A stretch of DNA of 64,000 nucleotides from Ascidia mentula (Eukaryota; Chordata; Ascidiacea; Phlebobranchia; Ascidiidae): positions 9,920,001 through 9,984,000 of the forward strand of contig OX387198.1 of NCBI GenBank assembly GCA_947561715.1, read 5' to 3'. Position 1 is the first letter of the stretch; each line of letters starts with the position of its first letter. A model generated the notes under the pieces. That model saw only the letters and a program-made list of their open reading frames with translations, searched no databases and was not told where the DNA came from. Both the position numbers and the translations under genes were made by a program. This document shows positions 31,201 through 43,725 of the stretch, in pieces.

Positions 31201-34200
31201 AGATGAAAGAACACAAATAGAAGTGAACTTACTAGAAAAAGATAAAAATGATACACTCTCAGAGCCAATAGGAGATGAAGAAAAACATGTTACAACAGAA
31301 GAAAAAGTAAAAATTGATGAACTTGCAGAACCAGAACCAATCAGCGAACTTCAAACAGAGCCACCAAGTGATGATGCTGTTGAAAGCATTAAAACAAATA
31401 ATGCAGATGACACCTCTGAACCCAAATCACAAGATCCTCAACCTGAGTATTCATCTGAAAGTGAAAAGGAAACTGATGATCTGAAAGTCCTAGAACCTCC
31501 AGAGAAAGATGAAAGTGAAAAGGAGCCAGAAGAAAATCTTGATACAGGTATGGGTGATGATGTTGTGAGCTTGCCTAATTTGCATGTTGTGGATGATATG
31601 TCTTTTGTTGTGCCAAATTCACAGCATGCTGGCAATGATTTTATTCCTTTTGTAGAAAATGTGGGTGGCAATAAAAGCTTGTGGAGTGACCATGAGTTGT
31701 TGCAATATTTTTTCAAATCCAAAACGCCATTGGATGTTTATTCTTATCCAGAACAAACAGATGAAGTTGTGGTTGTTGTGGAAACCGATGAACCAAATAT
31801 CAAGGCAACAAAAGTTAAAGTTGTTGAATCTGAAGGTGATGAACAGAAAAGTGAAGAATTTGATGAAGCAGCATTCCAGGAATTGAGAAAAGATCTTGAA
31901 GGATTAAAAGAAGAAAGTGGCGAAACAAAAGAACACCATGTCGATGTTAAAGAACAGGAAAGAGTGAAGACTGTAATGAAAGATAAAGACAATATCAAGG
32001 GCTTCCTTGAGTTGAAAGAAGAAATGCTTGAGTTTACAAATGACATGGACACATTGTATGGAATGCAATATGTTGCCAATAGTTCCACACATGGGAAACA
32101 AGAAACAGAAGACACCTTGCCATCCGACTTGCAGGAGGAGCATGAAAATCTATCGCAAGATATGGAAAAGGTATTGGATGAAAAGCGGAAGACAGAAATT
32201 GATGCAGCTGTCATGAAAGAAAAAGCAAATAGTTTAGATGATGATGATGTCGAAACTGAAGTGGTCGTGGAGGAATCTGAAAAAAATGATCCAGCAATAC
32301 AATCCAATGAAAATGATGATACTAATGATGCAAGTGATGATCAAAACAGTGATACTGACGAGGAGTTAAGTTTAAAAGAAGATACAAAAAGTGAGTTACG
32401 TGGAAATGAAGACAACACTGTTTTACCACATGAGAAAAGTGACGTAAATTTACAAAATTCTGACGAAAACATTGATTCCAAAGATGTCAACAAAGATCAA
32501 GCATCAGTCATACAGGAAAAGCAGGAAACAAACGAACCTTTGGAAAATACAAAATTAAAGCAAAATGAAACTGAAAAGAGTTTTATTGATTCCAGTGAGG
32601 ATGTGGCTGGGAATGGTAGCGAAATTCTGGCTGGTGCAGGTGAAGATTTTCAAACCCCAGATGTTGGTGAACAACAGGAAGAAACTGCACCCTCCCTTGA
32701 AGATGATAATATTGAGTTGGAAAATGAGGTGAAACTCCAAATTGAGGAAACTGTTGATTCGGATGCACTACTAACAAAACAGGAGTTACTAAAACCTGGG
32801 AATGATATTGATCCTAACAATGAGGTTACAAAAGATGCACCCGATTTAACTAATTCCAAGATGGACATTGACTTGGAAGACAGCGTGGAACAACTGCCAG
32901 ATGCTGATGGAGCTCTGAAGGATGAAGAACATGAAAAACAACAAATTACTGATGGGGATAAACATGAGAAACCTGATGACGAATCTGTACTCAATGAAGC
33001 AGTTGACTTTGAGGAGCATCAGGACCAAAATAATTCTACAGAACATGACAACAGATTAGAAAAAGATGATAAAGAAGTCAGTCCAGAAAAGTTTGAGGAA
33101 CAGCAAACCATGCAGGAAGATGAAATGCCCAGCTCTGAGACTGAAAAAGATCCTGGTGTTGAGTACGATAAAATCAAATCAGCCAAGGATGATACATCAG
33201 AATCAGAAAGTGCAAAGGAGATTCTAGATGAACTGCCAGAACAGAACATTAAAGATACTCCAGTGGAAACTTTAGATGGCTTCCCTGACAAAAGTGGAAG
33301 GCTACAAAGTGATTCTCCGGAAAAAACGGAATCTGCGGAAATTAGTGTTACAGAATCACAGCATGAAGAGGAAGATACAAACACACTGAGCTTTGATGTT
33401 TTGCCATCTGAAGAAACTACGGCTGTTTCTGATGATGATGATATTGTGATTGAATCAAGTAGTAATACACTTCCACCAAAAGAAACTGAAGATGAAGAGA
33501 CTGGTGAAAATGAAGAAGACGATGTTGCCAAAGAAAAAATGCAATTTCTTGAGGTGGAATTAAAGGCAAAAATGGAAGATGAGGCAATGTTTGTAAATGA
33601 AACATACCATGATGCTATTGACCTTCGTTCTAAACTGGGTAGCATTGTCAAGAAAATAAAAGAAATAAAACAGGAGCCAGGGATAAACTCAAACAACCTT
33701 GTCTCAAGTGAAGCTAGAGATTTAAAACAGCGACTTCAAAGTCTTGAAACACAGTTGGGAAATTGGAAAGAAATGGAGGAAAATTTGGGCAAAAGTGTGA
33801 AAGAGGAAGAGATCCAAAGTCGAATTGCCAAACTTGAGGAAAGCCTTTTAAAGCGTGACCGCCAGGAAGATGACCTTTTTCAAGCTCGCAGAGAAGCATC
33901 CGTTTTAAAATTAAGAATTCAAAAACTTGAAAGAATGTTGCATGAACAAAGATACAAGCCAGAATCAGACTTTGTTGAGTTGGCTGAAAAATTGAAAACA
34001 GAGTTGGAGGAGCGCAAGGCAACAGAAACCAAGGCTGTGGAGGAAACTGTCAATGAAACAGATTTACTAAAATACAAACTTAGTGAGTTGGAGAAGCAGC
34101 TGGAGGAACAAACCTTTGAAAATGATGACACAATGGAACATGTGAAAGAAGAAGCTGAGCTTTTAAAAAATCGTTTGTCTTCACTAGAGAAAGAAATCCA

Positions 34201-37200
34201 TCAGCGGAAAAGCAATGAGGAGAATTTAAAAACCTTATCTATAGAGCGAGAGGAAGCACTGCTTGGAAGGATTTCAACTTTGGAGTCAGAATTGGAACAA
34301 AGAAAAGAAGACGAAGGAGCTATTTTGTCAAATAAAAAAGAAGCTGCACACCTCAAAGAAAAGCTTTTCAGCTTGGAAGAACAACTGAAAATGGCCTTGG
34401 AGTCAAATAATCCTGAACTCGGGGACAAACTAAAGATACTTGATGAAGAGTTGCAGTCAAGAAAACTTGCTGAAAAGGAATCCCTTGAAAAATCACAGCA
34501 ACAGTCTGAGCAGCTACAAGAAAAAATTGACAATTTAGAGAAGATGTTGCAGGAACAAAAAGATACATCACTCGACAATAAACATGTGGAAGAGGTTAAT
34601 TACCTGAAAAATAGCCTTTTAGGAATCCAAGAAGATCTTAATAAGCGCTTAGAAAAGGATGTCGTTCAGTCACAGTCAACAAGTGAAAAAGAACAGCAAA
34701 TGGAAAACCGCATCAAACAACTTGAAGAAGAATTGCATCAAATGTCAGCTAAAGAGAAGCAAGTTACATCCAATGCAGCTGAGACGGAACTGTTGGTTGC
34801 TCGTATCAAGGAACTGGAAAAGCAGATGCAAGATGTTGGAGACAGAAAGCTGAGGAAAGAGGATATAATGGCTGTTTTTCAGGAAGGTAAAGATGATAAA
34901 ATTGAACCCCAACCAGAAGAGAGTTTTTTTCAAGACATGTGGGGAATTATGAAATCAAAGCAACAGTGCAAAGCTGCTGACCTGGATGCCCTCTCTGTAG
35001 ATGGAAAAATCAACTCCTCCAATATATCAGCAAATGAAGAAGATATTTCTGAAACATCAGGTAGTTCGCAACAGATAAATGCTGGTATATCATATGTTGT
35101 ATTTGTCAAGACCGGAAAATTATTTTCTTAGTTTTAAAGCATTTTGAAAGTACTATCTTGTTTTTATTTTATGCATGGTTTTGTTTGTTTTCTATTTGTG
35201 TATCTGTGTGAACTAATTTTTTTCGTGTGAAGAGTGCATGGTAGAAGAAGAATACCGGGTGCGCTGTGGTGTCGGTAGCTCTTCACAGACAATGTGCAAA
35301 TATCTACAGTGTTGTTGGTCCTCCCACGAAAAATCATCAGTTCCAACCTGTTTCTTTTCACGTATGGGTTTAGTTCTAATGTCTTGTCCTTTGAAATTTG
35401 TGAAGTTTGCTGCTTAGCAACTAATTAGCATTAATTTTAATTCCCTTCTTTCTTGGTTCATCTTTATTTTCTTGTACAAATTCTACAACAATATATTTTT
35501 GTGTGGTATTGCAGGCAGTCAAATGGGCAAAATAAAGAAAGGTCTTTCTAATGAAAAGTCGCCTGATGCAAAGCCTGAAAGTTCAGGAAAAGAAGAGGTT
35601 ATAAAGCAAGAAAAAACTTACAATAAACTACACGAGGGTCAAATGGTGGATTGGGATGAATCAGTTGACAGTAATGAAAAAAAGACTTCAACTTGGGATG
35701 AATCAATAAATGTTGATGAAGGACAAAATAATGGTAATTTTAAATGTCAATGGGTAATTGTGCATGTAGTATAATTATTATTGTGTAGTGTTTAATACAG
35801 AGAAAAATGAAACATCTCATGAAGTCGAAAAAGAAAGCGAACCAGAAATTGCAGAGAAATTGACAACAAATGAAACGGCTACTACAACTCATGAGCCATT
35901 GGCAGAAGGTTAAAAGGCAGCAATTGTGTATTCAAATTCATTGTCACTTAATATTGAATTGATATATAACAGAGATTAAAGAGGGGACCAATGATACAGA
36001 TGGAAAATCTAAAGATGTTACTTCTGAAATGAATGAAAAAACAGATGAAATTACAAAAATTTTTGAAGAAATACCTGAAAAAGCATTAGAGCACGATGTC
36101 GAAGAAATGATTGAAATAGATGTAAATGGTGTGCAAACTCCAAGTTTTGAAAATGAGCAGTCAGTCAGTTTGGATCAGCCCGAAACTGATGAAAAAGGTC
36201 ACTTTGATTTACAAGTGAATGTTTTGCACTAGAAATTTAAACTAAACCTTAAATGTTGTTTTTAGAACCAGAATTGAGTACTGAGAAAAGTGACTTTGAA
36301 GAAGTGCATCACCTAGATGACAAAGTGCATGAAATGGTAGTCACTTTGTCAAAATTGTATGTATTTTTTAATTATGTTTTATTTGGTGTGTAGGAAGAGG
36401 CAGAGGAAAATTTGCAAAGCGTTGTTGTCAAGCTTTTTATTTTGTTCGGTCAGCTTCCATACGACTTGATATACGTATTTGTTCCTCTGGGACACTGGGT
36501 AAGTGTTAACAATTTGTTGTGTTTTTGTACAAGGTATTGCAACGCCTAACAATAGAGTTATGAGCCACCTATTATGTCCAACGTTGCAGTATACAAGTGT
36601 AATTGAACAAACAACAAGTAATATTGTCCGAATGAATAAGCATTTTTAAAAGTTTAAATTATTGCGCGAATAAATGAAGCGACGTTCCGCTTCAAGCACT
36701 TTCTATGCCGGATACCATGTTCAGCTGTGTGACCTTTGACCTACGCGAGCTCTCCACGCGAGAACCGTGATGTGTCAATATCGGTGACAAGACAAACTTG
36801 TACCACGCGTGGCTGCATCTCGTTCCGGTCAAACAAATAACAAGTTTTTGTGAGGTGATGCAGTTGGCGTCGTATTGAGTTGGTATTTAAATGCACTGAA
36901 TAAACACAATTAGGGAAGTGAAGCGTAAGGTGGCAGTTACTACAACTGTTTCTTGAATTTTAAACAGACAAGATTGAGATATAGCCTGCTGGTGGCTTTA
37001 TGTTTAAGTGTGTGTGGTTATGCAACCATTTTTTTTGTTTTAGTTTTTATTGAACAGGATTTCTGGTTGTTTACAATATTAGACTGGCATTACAGCAAAC
37101 AAGAACATGTGTAAGGCTATTTAAAAAAAAATCCCTTTTTTGTTGTGTTTCGCTTAGAGCAAAGCTGCCTGTAGTAAATAATATATCCTGTGTGTGCTGC

Positions 37201-40200
37201 TAATATATAAACATATATATATATATATATGGATTCTGCTATGCATCAATCATTAGGTATTGCTTTTAAATTATCCTGTGATAGAGCTACAGAAAAGTTA
37301 GATCTTGTAAGTACAAAAAATATGGAAAAATAACTTTATGTTTGTGATAATATGCCTTTCAATTGTTCTCTAATAATGGATATTTTTGCCCTGTAGCATT
37401 TGAAAAAGTCTTATGTGACCGGTGCCCAATAAATTTGCGCTTCTTGGACAAAATGTCTGGCTGCAGGCCTGTGTATTTAAACTTTTAACAACTTCTTATC
37501 TTGATTTTTACAGTGGCTTTCACTGCTTCCCGATGAATATCAAGATGACTTGTTGGGAGTTCCATGGCATATTGTTTTATCCTCAACTGTCATTGGATTT
37601 GTTTTGATGTGGATACTTTTGTGGAGATTAGGTGTATCCAAACGAAAAAGAAAGGTTGCAAATCTCAGCGAAACAGTTGTTGAATTGAAAAAACAATTGG
37701 AAGATGTTGTTAGTGAAAAGCTTACGAAGGAGAATGAGTTAAAAAATTCCCAATCGCAGGTAATTGAATGTAACTTTCACATACATGTGTGTTGCAGCTA
37801 TATGTCTGCACTCTAATTTAGATGTGGACAAGATGCATATATTTCATGTGCAAGAATTCTTCTTGCCTCCAATTGAAAGTTTTACCGAAAAATTATAAAT
37901 GCAATGCATAACACTAGTGTTATTATTATACCACTACATAGTGCAAAATAGAACATATGTATTGTGAATTGTCCCCTCAAATGACCCTCTTTCTAGCTTG
38001 AAGAAAAGTCACAAGCTGCACAGATTAGAGAACAAACATTACGCAAACATGAAGAAAGCATCGGAGAACTTAAAGTAAGTTTTTCACATTATGGGTTAAA
38101 ACCTAACAAGTAACAGGCCTTGTCTCACCATTTCAATTTTAGGACCAGCTAACTCTCCTTCAGCATGACTACCAACAATCTCAAGACAAATTAACAACTT
38201 ATGATGCTCAATATAAGCAGGTGTTCGATGACAAGGAAAGAATTATCAAAGAGGTGTGCATTTCAAGATGAAAGATTTTTCCAAATTGTGTGTATGTGTT
38301 ATTTGACAATAAGCTTAAAACCTCTTCTTGCATGCAGTCTCAGCATATATCACAAATGGCCAAAGAGGGAAAATCAACAATCTCGGAACTTGAAAAGTCT
38401 GTGGCACAGCTGAAAACTGACCTTCAAGAGACTAAAAAAGAGAAAAAACATCTTGAAGAAACAATACAAGACAGTCGGGTATGTGTGTCAAGCTAGGTTT
38501 TTTTTTCACTAAAAAATTTCTGTCAAATGACTGAAATGCCAGCAAAAATTTAGGATTTTTTCAATTTATTTTGGTCATTTATGACAACGAGAATTATAAA
38601 AACACATCGGGGGCAACACAAAGGGCATTTTCACCTCACGATGAGACGCTCAAATAATCTACCAGTCAATTTCCTTTGGGACATTGTGTCCGAAACAGCT
38701 TTTATTTTTTGTGACATTTCTAAAAAAATTGGGTCAATGTCAGACAAATGACACAAAAAAAACCAGGTGTTAAGTTAAAAGATGGTAAAATTGTGGTGTC
38801 ATATGTTCAATATATGTTCGGTATGTTCAGAAACGATCGAAAAAGGAAGGGAAACAACTTGAGGAAAGACAGCAAAAAATTGACCAGTTTAAGAAACAAA
38901 AAGATGGGCTGTCAAGTGAGGTGGAAGAGCTAAATAAAAAACTTGCTTCTCTAAACAGTGAGAACCAATCAACGAAGCAGGAGGTTGATGTGCTTAAAGA
39001 CTGTCTTCTTCAATTTAAGGTAAGGGAGTTTTTGCTTTGAAGATGCCAACATGTGAATCAATTTGTTTTTTTTATAAAGGGTATACAAGATGCTTTGGCT
39101 GAAGATGGTGATGAAGATTTAACAGTTGATGAAATAAATGAAAAACAAGTAACCTGAAACATGTGTTTCTTCTGCATATTCATGATAAAAATTTTCAGTT
39201 CCTCTAATTTATTCATAAATTTAAACATACTTTGCTCTGAAAGATAAATGTGACACTATTTGGTAAATGTGTTGCTACTAGATATGCTGTTAAAAAAATT
39301 TCAATTCTCTGTGTTTGCAGAAAGAAAAAATGAAGAACCTGATTGATGTGGCAGGAATACAGCGCCGTCTAAAACAGACTGAAATTGACAAATCAAGGGT
39401 GAACTTTGAACTGGAAGCTGAAAGAAAGTCAAGGGAAGAAACTGAAGGTATGTAATTGTGGAAAACTTTCTTAAACTGTTACGTCCATTTTCATATTTTT
39501 GTCCAGCACGCATTGGTAAACTTGAGGCAAAATGTGAAAATGAAAGGACAATAAAGGCAAAAACTGAAAGAGACTTACAATTACTGCAAGCCAAGTTGAA
39601 TGTGATGCAGGAGTTTTATGCCAAACGAGAGGTTGAAATGCAAGGGTAAGTGCAAAGCATCAAAGTCTGCAATCATTCTCACTTTGCACTCAAAACCATT
39701 TTGATTTACAGTAAACTGGGCAAAGAACAAACCCAAAAGGAAATGCAACAGTCTCAGTTAGCCGAGCAAGGTGACCAAACTGAGAAGCTCCTGGAACAAC
39801 TGCAAGTTTACAAACGAATGAATGAAGAAGCAAAGAAGGAATACGAAGAAGCAGAAAAACAGAGGAAGGGGGAAATCAGTCAATTTGAGAAAAAGGCTCA
39901 CTCAAATTGGGTATGACTTGTAAAAGTAACATTGTAAGAGGTGTAAAATGTATGTGTAAAAATATGTGTTAAATGTACAGTTACTAATATTTGTATTTGT
40001 TTTTTTCAGTTGGCAAGCCGTGAGGCAGAAAGAAAGTTAGATGAAGCAACTCGTGAATTGAGCCATTTGCGCATAGAGTAAGTTGTTTGCATTTCCTGCA
40101 GAACTTAAATTATTTCTCATACTCTGTTTTGTGGTTAGATTGGCTGACTACCAGCAACGTATTCGTGAACTAGAAGAACGAGAACCAATTATAATACGAC

Positions 40201-41706
40201 CCAGACCAATGCCACCCCAAGGTCCATTTCCAGGAAGACATGGTAAAAACTGTTGTTTGGATACACATTACACATACTTGAGCTTAATTTATAACTTAAA
40301 TATTACAGGTCATCCACAAAGTCCACTGCCAATTAGAAATGGACCAATGAGGGAACATGCCACTCCTCCACCAAGAGACAACAGACGAAGCCCAACAGGA
40401 AGCTTGCAAGATGAAATGAGACATCATTCCAGACCTAGCAGGCCTCCTAGCGTCCCTAGTCATACTGAACGAAGACCACCATCCCAGGGTTTTCCAGACC
40501 TAAATGTTTCTGCACCACCAATGAGACGGGGACCACCCTCATTGCGAGATGGTTCACCTCCTTCAGTGATGAGGGACGGTCCTCCACCAATGATGAGAGA
40601 TGGTCCTCCTCTAATGATGAGAGATGGTCCACCATCAATGATGAGAGATGGTCCACCATCAATGATGAGAGATGGTCCACCACCAATGATGAGAGATGGT
40701 CCACCATCGATGATGAGAGATGGTCCGCCATCAATGATGAGAGATGGTCCACCACCAATGATGAGAGATGGTCCACCACCAATGATGAGAGATGGTCCAC
40801 CACCAATGATCAGGGATGGTCCACCACCAATGATCAGGGATGGTCCACCACCTATCAGAGGTGGTCCTCCTCATGCCATTAGAAGTGGCCCTCGTATGAG
40901 AAATGGACCACCAGGAAGACCAACGCAACCAGGTAATAACAACAGCAGGATTGTTAAGTTGCAAAATATAAACAGATATAATGCATGTTTTGAGAATAAA
41001 AAAACTGGCCAATACTGTTATTAACATTGTCATGTTTAATACATTTTGGCAATAACTTATGCTGTCATCAGTTTGACCAGTCGCTGCCCAATAAATCATG
41101 TAAACCCTGTTGTTGAGGCTAAAATATCTGATCCTAAAATTGCTACATTGTGACCGCCTTACATATCTTGTTTTGGGTGAAATGGTTCCCTCAGTCCATT
41201 GCTTTCTGTGTATTATGTACTGCTACTTTTTATCTGCAAGCTTGTGTGGCATTTTGTTTTATCACCACGCTGTCCTATGCATGACAAACGAAACTTCTGT
41301 AAACGTTAGGAGGCATAGGTTATTGCAGAAACATCTTAAACATGACAATGTTAATAATAGTATGGGTGATGGGCCATTTTTTTATTCTTAGGATTACGAG
41401 TATGAGAAAATCCGTGATTTGTGTTCCTAATGCATTTTGTTATTGAACTATTTTTGCAGATTCTGGCCCGATGACTTCATCTCCATACATGGACAGGCCC
41501 ATGGTAAGTTTTGTCATGAGTTTTTACCAACATGCATATTAATTATTGAACGTTACAAGATTCCTGCTTCGGAGTCCCCTTTACGCCCACCTCCCCCACC
41601 ACAAGGTCCGTATCAGGCCTCATCTCTTCACTCCCATACACACCCTGACAAACTCCACCCAAATCAGCCACCACCTGGAAGACAATACAACCAGGACATG
41701 ATTTGA
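28294..41706 (+). CDS. MIA3: TANGO1/MIA3, ER-exit-site cargo receptor, 24 exons
   Basis: The exons are 28294-28402, 28833-28966, 29252-29347, 29790-29849, 29915-35084, 35515-35733, 35801-35908, 35973-36197, 36266-36336, 36394-36498, 37514-37759, 37997-38074, 38143-38253, 38338-38478, 38831-39019, 39080-39148, 39321-39447, 39507-39645, 39712-39910, 40010-40077, 40139-40242, 40309-40932, 41460-41503 and 41560-41706. Phases are consistent and give about 2,860 residues (human 1,907). Order: signal peptide; SH3-like domain (CANEDC, KLKKGDVVLVKG, FGFFP); a giant acidic luminal region in a 5.2-kb exon ending in coiled coil; a hydrophobic segment (VVVKLFILFGQLPYD); the GVPWH..LSS membrane segment; coiled coils with EKKAHSNWLA; and a proline-rich tail. 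TANGO1 recruits COPII machinery for bulky cargo such as procollagen. The donor near 35,084 has an in-phase alternative at 35,060. Confidence 0.93.
36730..36742 (-). promoter_or_regulatory. Perfect DR1 nuclear-receptor half-site pair
   Basis: TGACCTTTGACCT is two TGACCT half-sites spaced by one base, the consensus for HNF4- or RXR/PPAR-type receptors. It lies in a GC-richer patch (36,660-36,880) inside a MIA3 intron, about 490 bases upstream of the alternative first exon, where an internal promoter would be expected. Confidence 0.45.
37229..37306 (+). CDS. MIA3: Alternative first coding exon for a short TANGO1 isoform
   Basis: The ATG at 37,229 opens 26 codons (MDSAMHQSLGI then ..EKLDL) ending at a GTAAGT donor in phase 0. 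That is the phase needed to join the exon at 37,514 carrying the GVPWH membrane segment. The resulting protein would be about 787 residues: one membrane segment, coiled coils and proline-rich tail, without the luminal part. Vertebrates make the same kind of short form (TANGO1S), whose own N-terminal exon also begins MDS, and the paralogue cTAGE5 has this architecture. A TATA-like AT repeat directly precedes the ATG. Confidence 0.65.
38495..38762. repeat. Dispersed repeat, copy 1 (in MIA3 intron)
   Basis: This roughly 270-base segment is bordered by T- and A-runs. It contains TTTCTGTCAAATGAC near its left end, TTGGGACATTGTGTCCGAAA internally and GGGTCAATGTCAGACAAATG near the right. An inverted copy lies at 45,687-45,995. 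It has no coding capacity. Terminal inverted repeats are only vaguely similar, so it could be a MITE or a SINE. Confidence 0.7.
40548..40860 (+). repeat. MIA3: 24-bp coding minisatellite in MIA3 (MRDGPPPM repeats)
   Basis: About 12 tandem 24-base units (ATGATGAGAGATGGTCCACC plus four more bases) encode repeats of the octapeptide MRDGPPPM, with S, L or I variants. They lie within the proline-rich tail. In vertebrate TANGO1 the PPP motifs of this tail bind Sec23, so each unit could supply one binding motif. Unit number is likely to vary between alleles. Confidence 0.9.
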
Positions 41707-42098
41707 TAAATTTTCCAACCCTGGTGCATTACAGCAATGGATTTTGTCAGTATGTTGTCAATTACTGCTACCAGTGTTTAAAATGATGAGGACAGTGCCA
41801 ATTTTGTGTTGTTTGTTCTTTCTGCCACTGAATTTCTGCACACAATGACACACAGGGGTGAACTTTGTGTCAACCTAATTGGATATTGTGCAATTGCATG
41901 GTAAATTCTGTTTTTCGTGTGCAATACTTTACCTGTTGTGCGGTGCATAGAAAAGTAGGTGATGATAATACTAGACAATGTCGGTGTGGTATGCATAGCA
42001 GTGCATTTGGTCAGTTTTATTTGCAAAGATAAAAAAGCGTTTTAGAATACTGTAATAAAAGAGTATGCAACAAAATTAAGTGCATTGCATGAATTGTG
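41707..42098. other. Overlapping 3' ends of MIA3 (+) and AIDA (-)
   Basis: MIA3 ends at 41,706 and has AATAAA at 42,054-42,059. AIDA ends at 42,099 on the other strand and has AATAAA (minus) at 42,016-42,021. Transcripts cut 15-25 bases past these signals would overlap by several tens of bases. There is no further coding sequence. Confidence 0.6.
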
Positions 42099-43725
42099 TC
42101 AGTGCTGCTTCTCCAGGGATAGGTTAAGATGTAAATAGAGTGGCTTGTTGGTCAGCAATGTCAGCTTTTTTCGACGGTTGTCGTAGGGTTTTTTGTATCT
42201 GTAAAAATAAATGCACAATGGACTGCAATTCCTTCGGTAGTTTGTAGCATAATTCCTGCTTACAGTTCAATTACACAGGGTCCAGGCTTTAGCTCATCTG
42301 TCTCCATGAAAGCGTAACACTTCAAACTGGTGGCTCTTCTTTTTGGCTTGTAATGATGCAGCTCAAATACTACTCCAGTTCCTGCCAAAAGTGTCAAATA
42401 AAAAAACAAAACCACTAGTACAGAGTTTCTTAACCTTTTTTGGTTCACGAACCCCTAAAATATTCTTTGAAAAGCTATGGACCCCTTTGCAAGAAACACA
42501 TTGCAAATGTCGAAAAATTTAAATTCGTGGACAGCGAAACCTTATGGACAGAGGAAAATACGTGGATTTTTGGAATAATTGTATTTCGTTTCATGGACCC
42601 CTTAATGCATCTTCTCGGACCCCTTGGGGGTTCATGGACCCCAGGTTAAGAACCCCTGCACTAGTAGTTAACCCAACCAACCTTTTGACATTTTCTCCAG
42701 GGGAATTTGCAAGTAAACATTAACATCATATGTCAAATAAGTGTCATTTCTGTTGGACGGTGTTGGTGTTGTTTGTTTTTGGCACAATTCAACACCACTG
42801 AGATCTTAAAATATAGATGTACAGTTGAAGTCTCTATCATGAGTTATTCATAACCTCCACAAAACACCCACTAACCTCGACATGCAACTGTAATTACAGG
42901 ATCTATGTGACCTGCAGCACCTTTTAAGCCAATCTTCACAATATTTACAGTGACCAGTGTCAAACCTGGCTCTACAAAGGGCTTTGGAAGGAGGGAATTT
43001 ACTATTAAACATAAAATTAATAAATGACAGACAGTGTCAATAACATTGATCACAAACATTTGTCTTGACTGGAAACAGTGGTGTCCGCTGGGTCTTCACT
43101 TTTGGCTTCATTTAACTGAGTATTACCAGCTGCTTGTTGTTTTCTAAAAAATAAGAACGTGTACATATAAAAAAGTTTATTCTCACCCAAAAGTACCTTA
43201 ATCTATCAACAGGAGCTGTTAATTCCTTGGGCAAACGTTGTAGGGAAGGTGAGGAACTTTGAAAACTTTCCAGGACTAAAAAGAAGATTTTTTTGCCTAT
43301 ATGGAAATAAGGAGACAGTAGGTGTCATGCGCACCCTTTATTAATGGTTTCACATCCTCCAACCGAAGTTCCTCTTCATCTTTGCCTTGCATAAGAAAGT
43401 TTGCTCTTATTTCCAAGCATGAGGCAACTTTTGATAAGGTTGTCTAAGAGTAAAAAATGTCCTTACAACATTTTCTCAACTGACATGGAATAAATTTTGT
43501 ACTACCTTGCTTTCTTCGTCCACATGCTCACTGGCCAAGCTTCCTTTAATGTTTTTTATAAGTCTGTACATGAAGATCAGATTACATATTCCATTGCTGT
43601 AACTTAACCTCATCTTACCGTGAATATTCATCTCCTGCTTCAACGAGCTGGCCCCACGAATCAAAGTCCGTTGCTTTTTTAAGGCAAGCAACCCACTTTT
43701 CTGCCAGTTGGTCTGTGTGCTCCAT
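42099..43725 (-). CDS. AIDA: AIDA, axin interactor, dorsalization-associated protein
   Basis: The exons on the minus strand are 43619-43725, 43506-43563, 43335-43443, 43197-43275, a fifth starting at 43143 with uncertain end, 42876-43001, 42682-42804, 42264-42381 and 42099-42198. The N-terminal helical domain contains ADFDSWGQLVEA-like sequence (here TDFDSWGQLVEAGDEY). The C2-like domain begins EPGLTLVTVNIVKIGLKG, continues IDPVITV, and ends with HHYKPKRRATS, DELKPGPCVIELYKKP and KPLYLHL. All match vertebrate AIDA closely. The fifth exon needs a donor leaving one extra base; GTAATA after 17 bases fits best. AIDA binds axin and blocks axin-driven JNK activation, antagonising dorsalisation in zebrafish. 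A hAT-type element sits in its seventh intron. Confidence 0.92.
42421..42658. mobile_element. hAT-type MITE with perfect 8-bp target duplication
   Basis: The left end CAGAGTTTCTTAACC and the right end GGTTAAGAACCCCTG are inverted repeats that continue inward (GGTTCACGAACCCC and GGGGTTCATGGACCCC). Both sides are flanked by the identical 8-mer CACTAGTA (42,413-42,420 and 42,659-42,666). An 8-bp duplication and CAG..CTG ends define hAT. The 238-base body is non-coding, so it depends on a transposase elsewhere. It lies in an AIDA intron. Confidence 0.92.

Noticed and set aside
33019-33696. 225-codon minus-strand frame in MIA3 copy B
   Set aside because: Same antisense effect of a Glu/Asp/Lys-rich exon.
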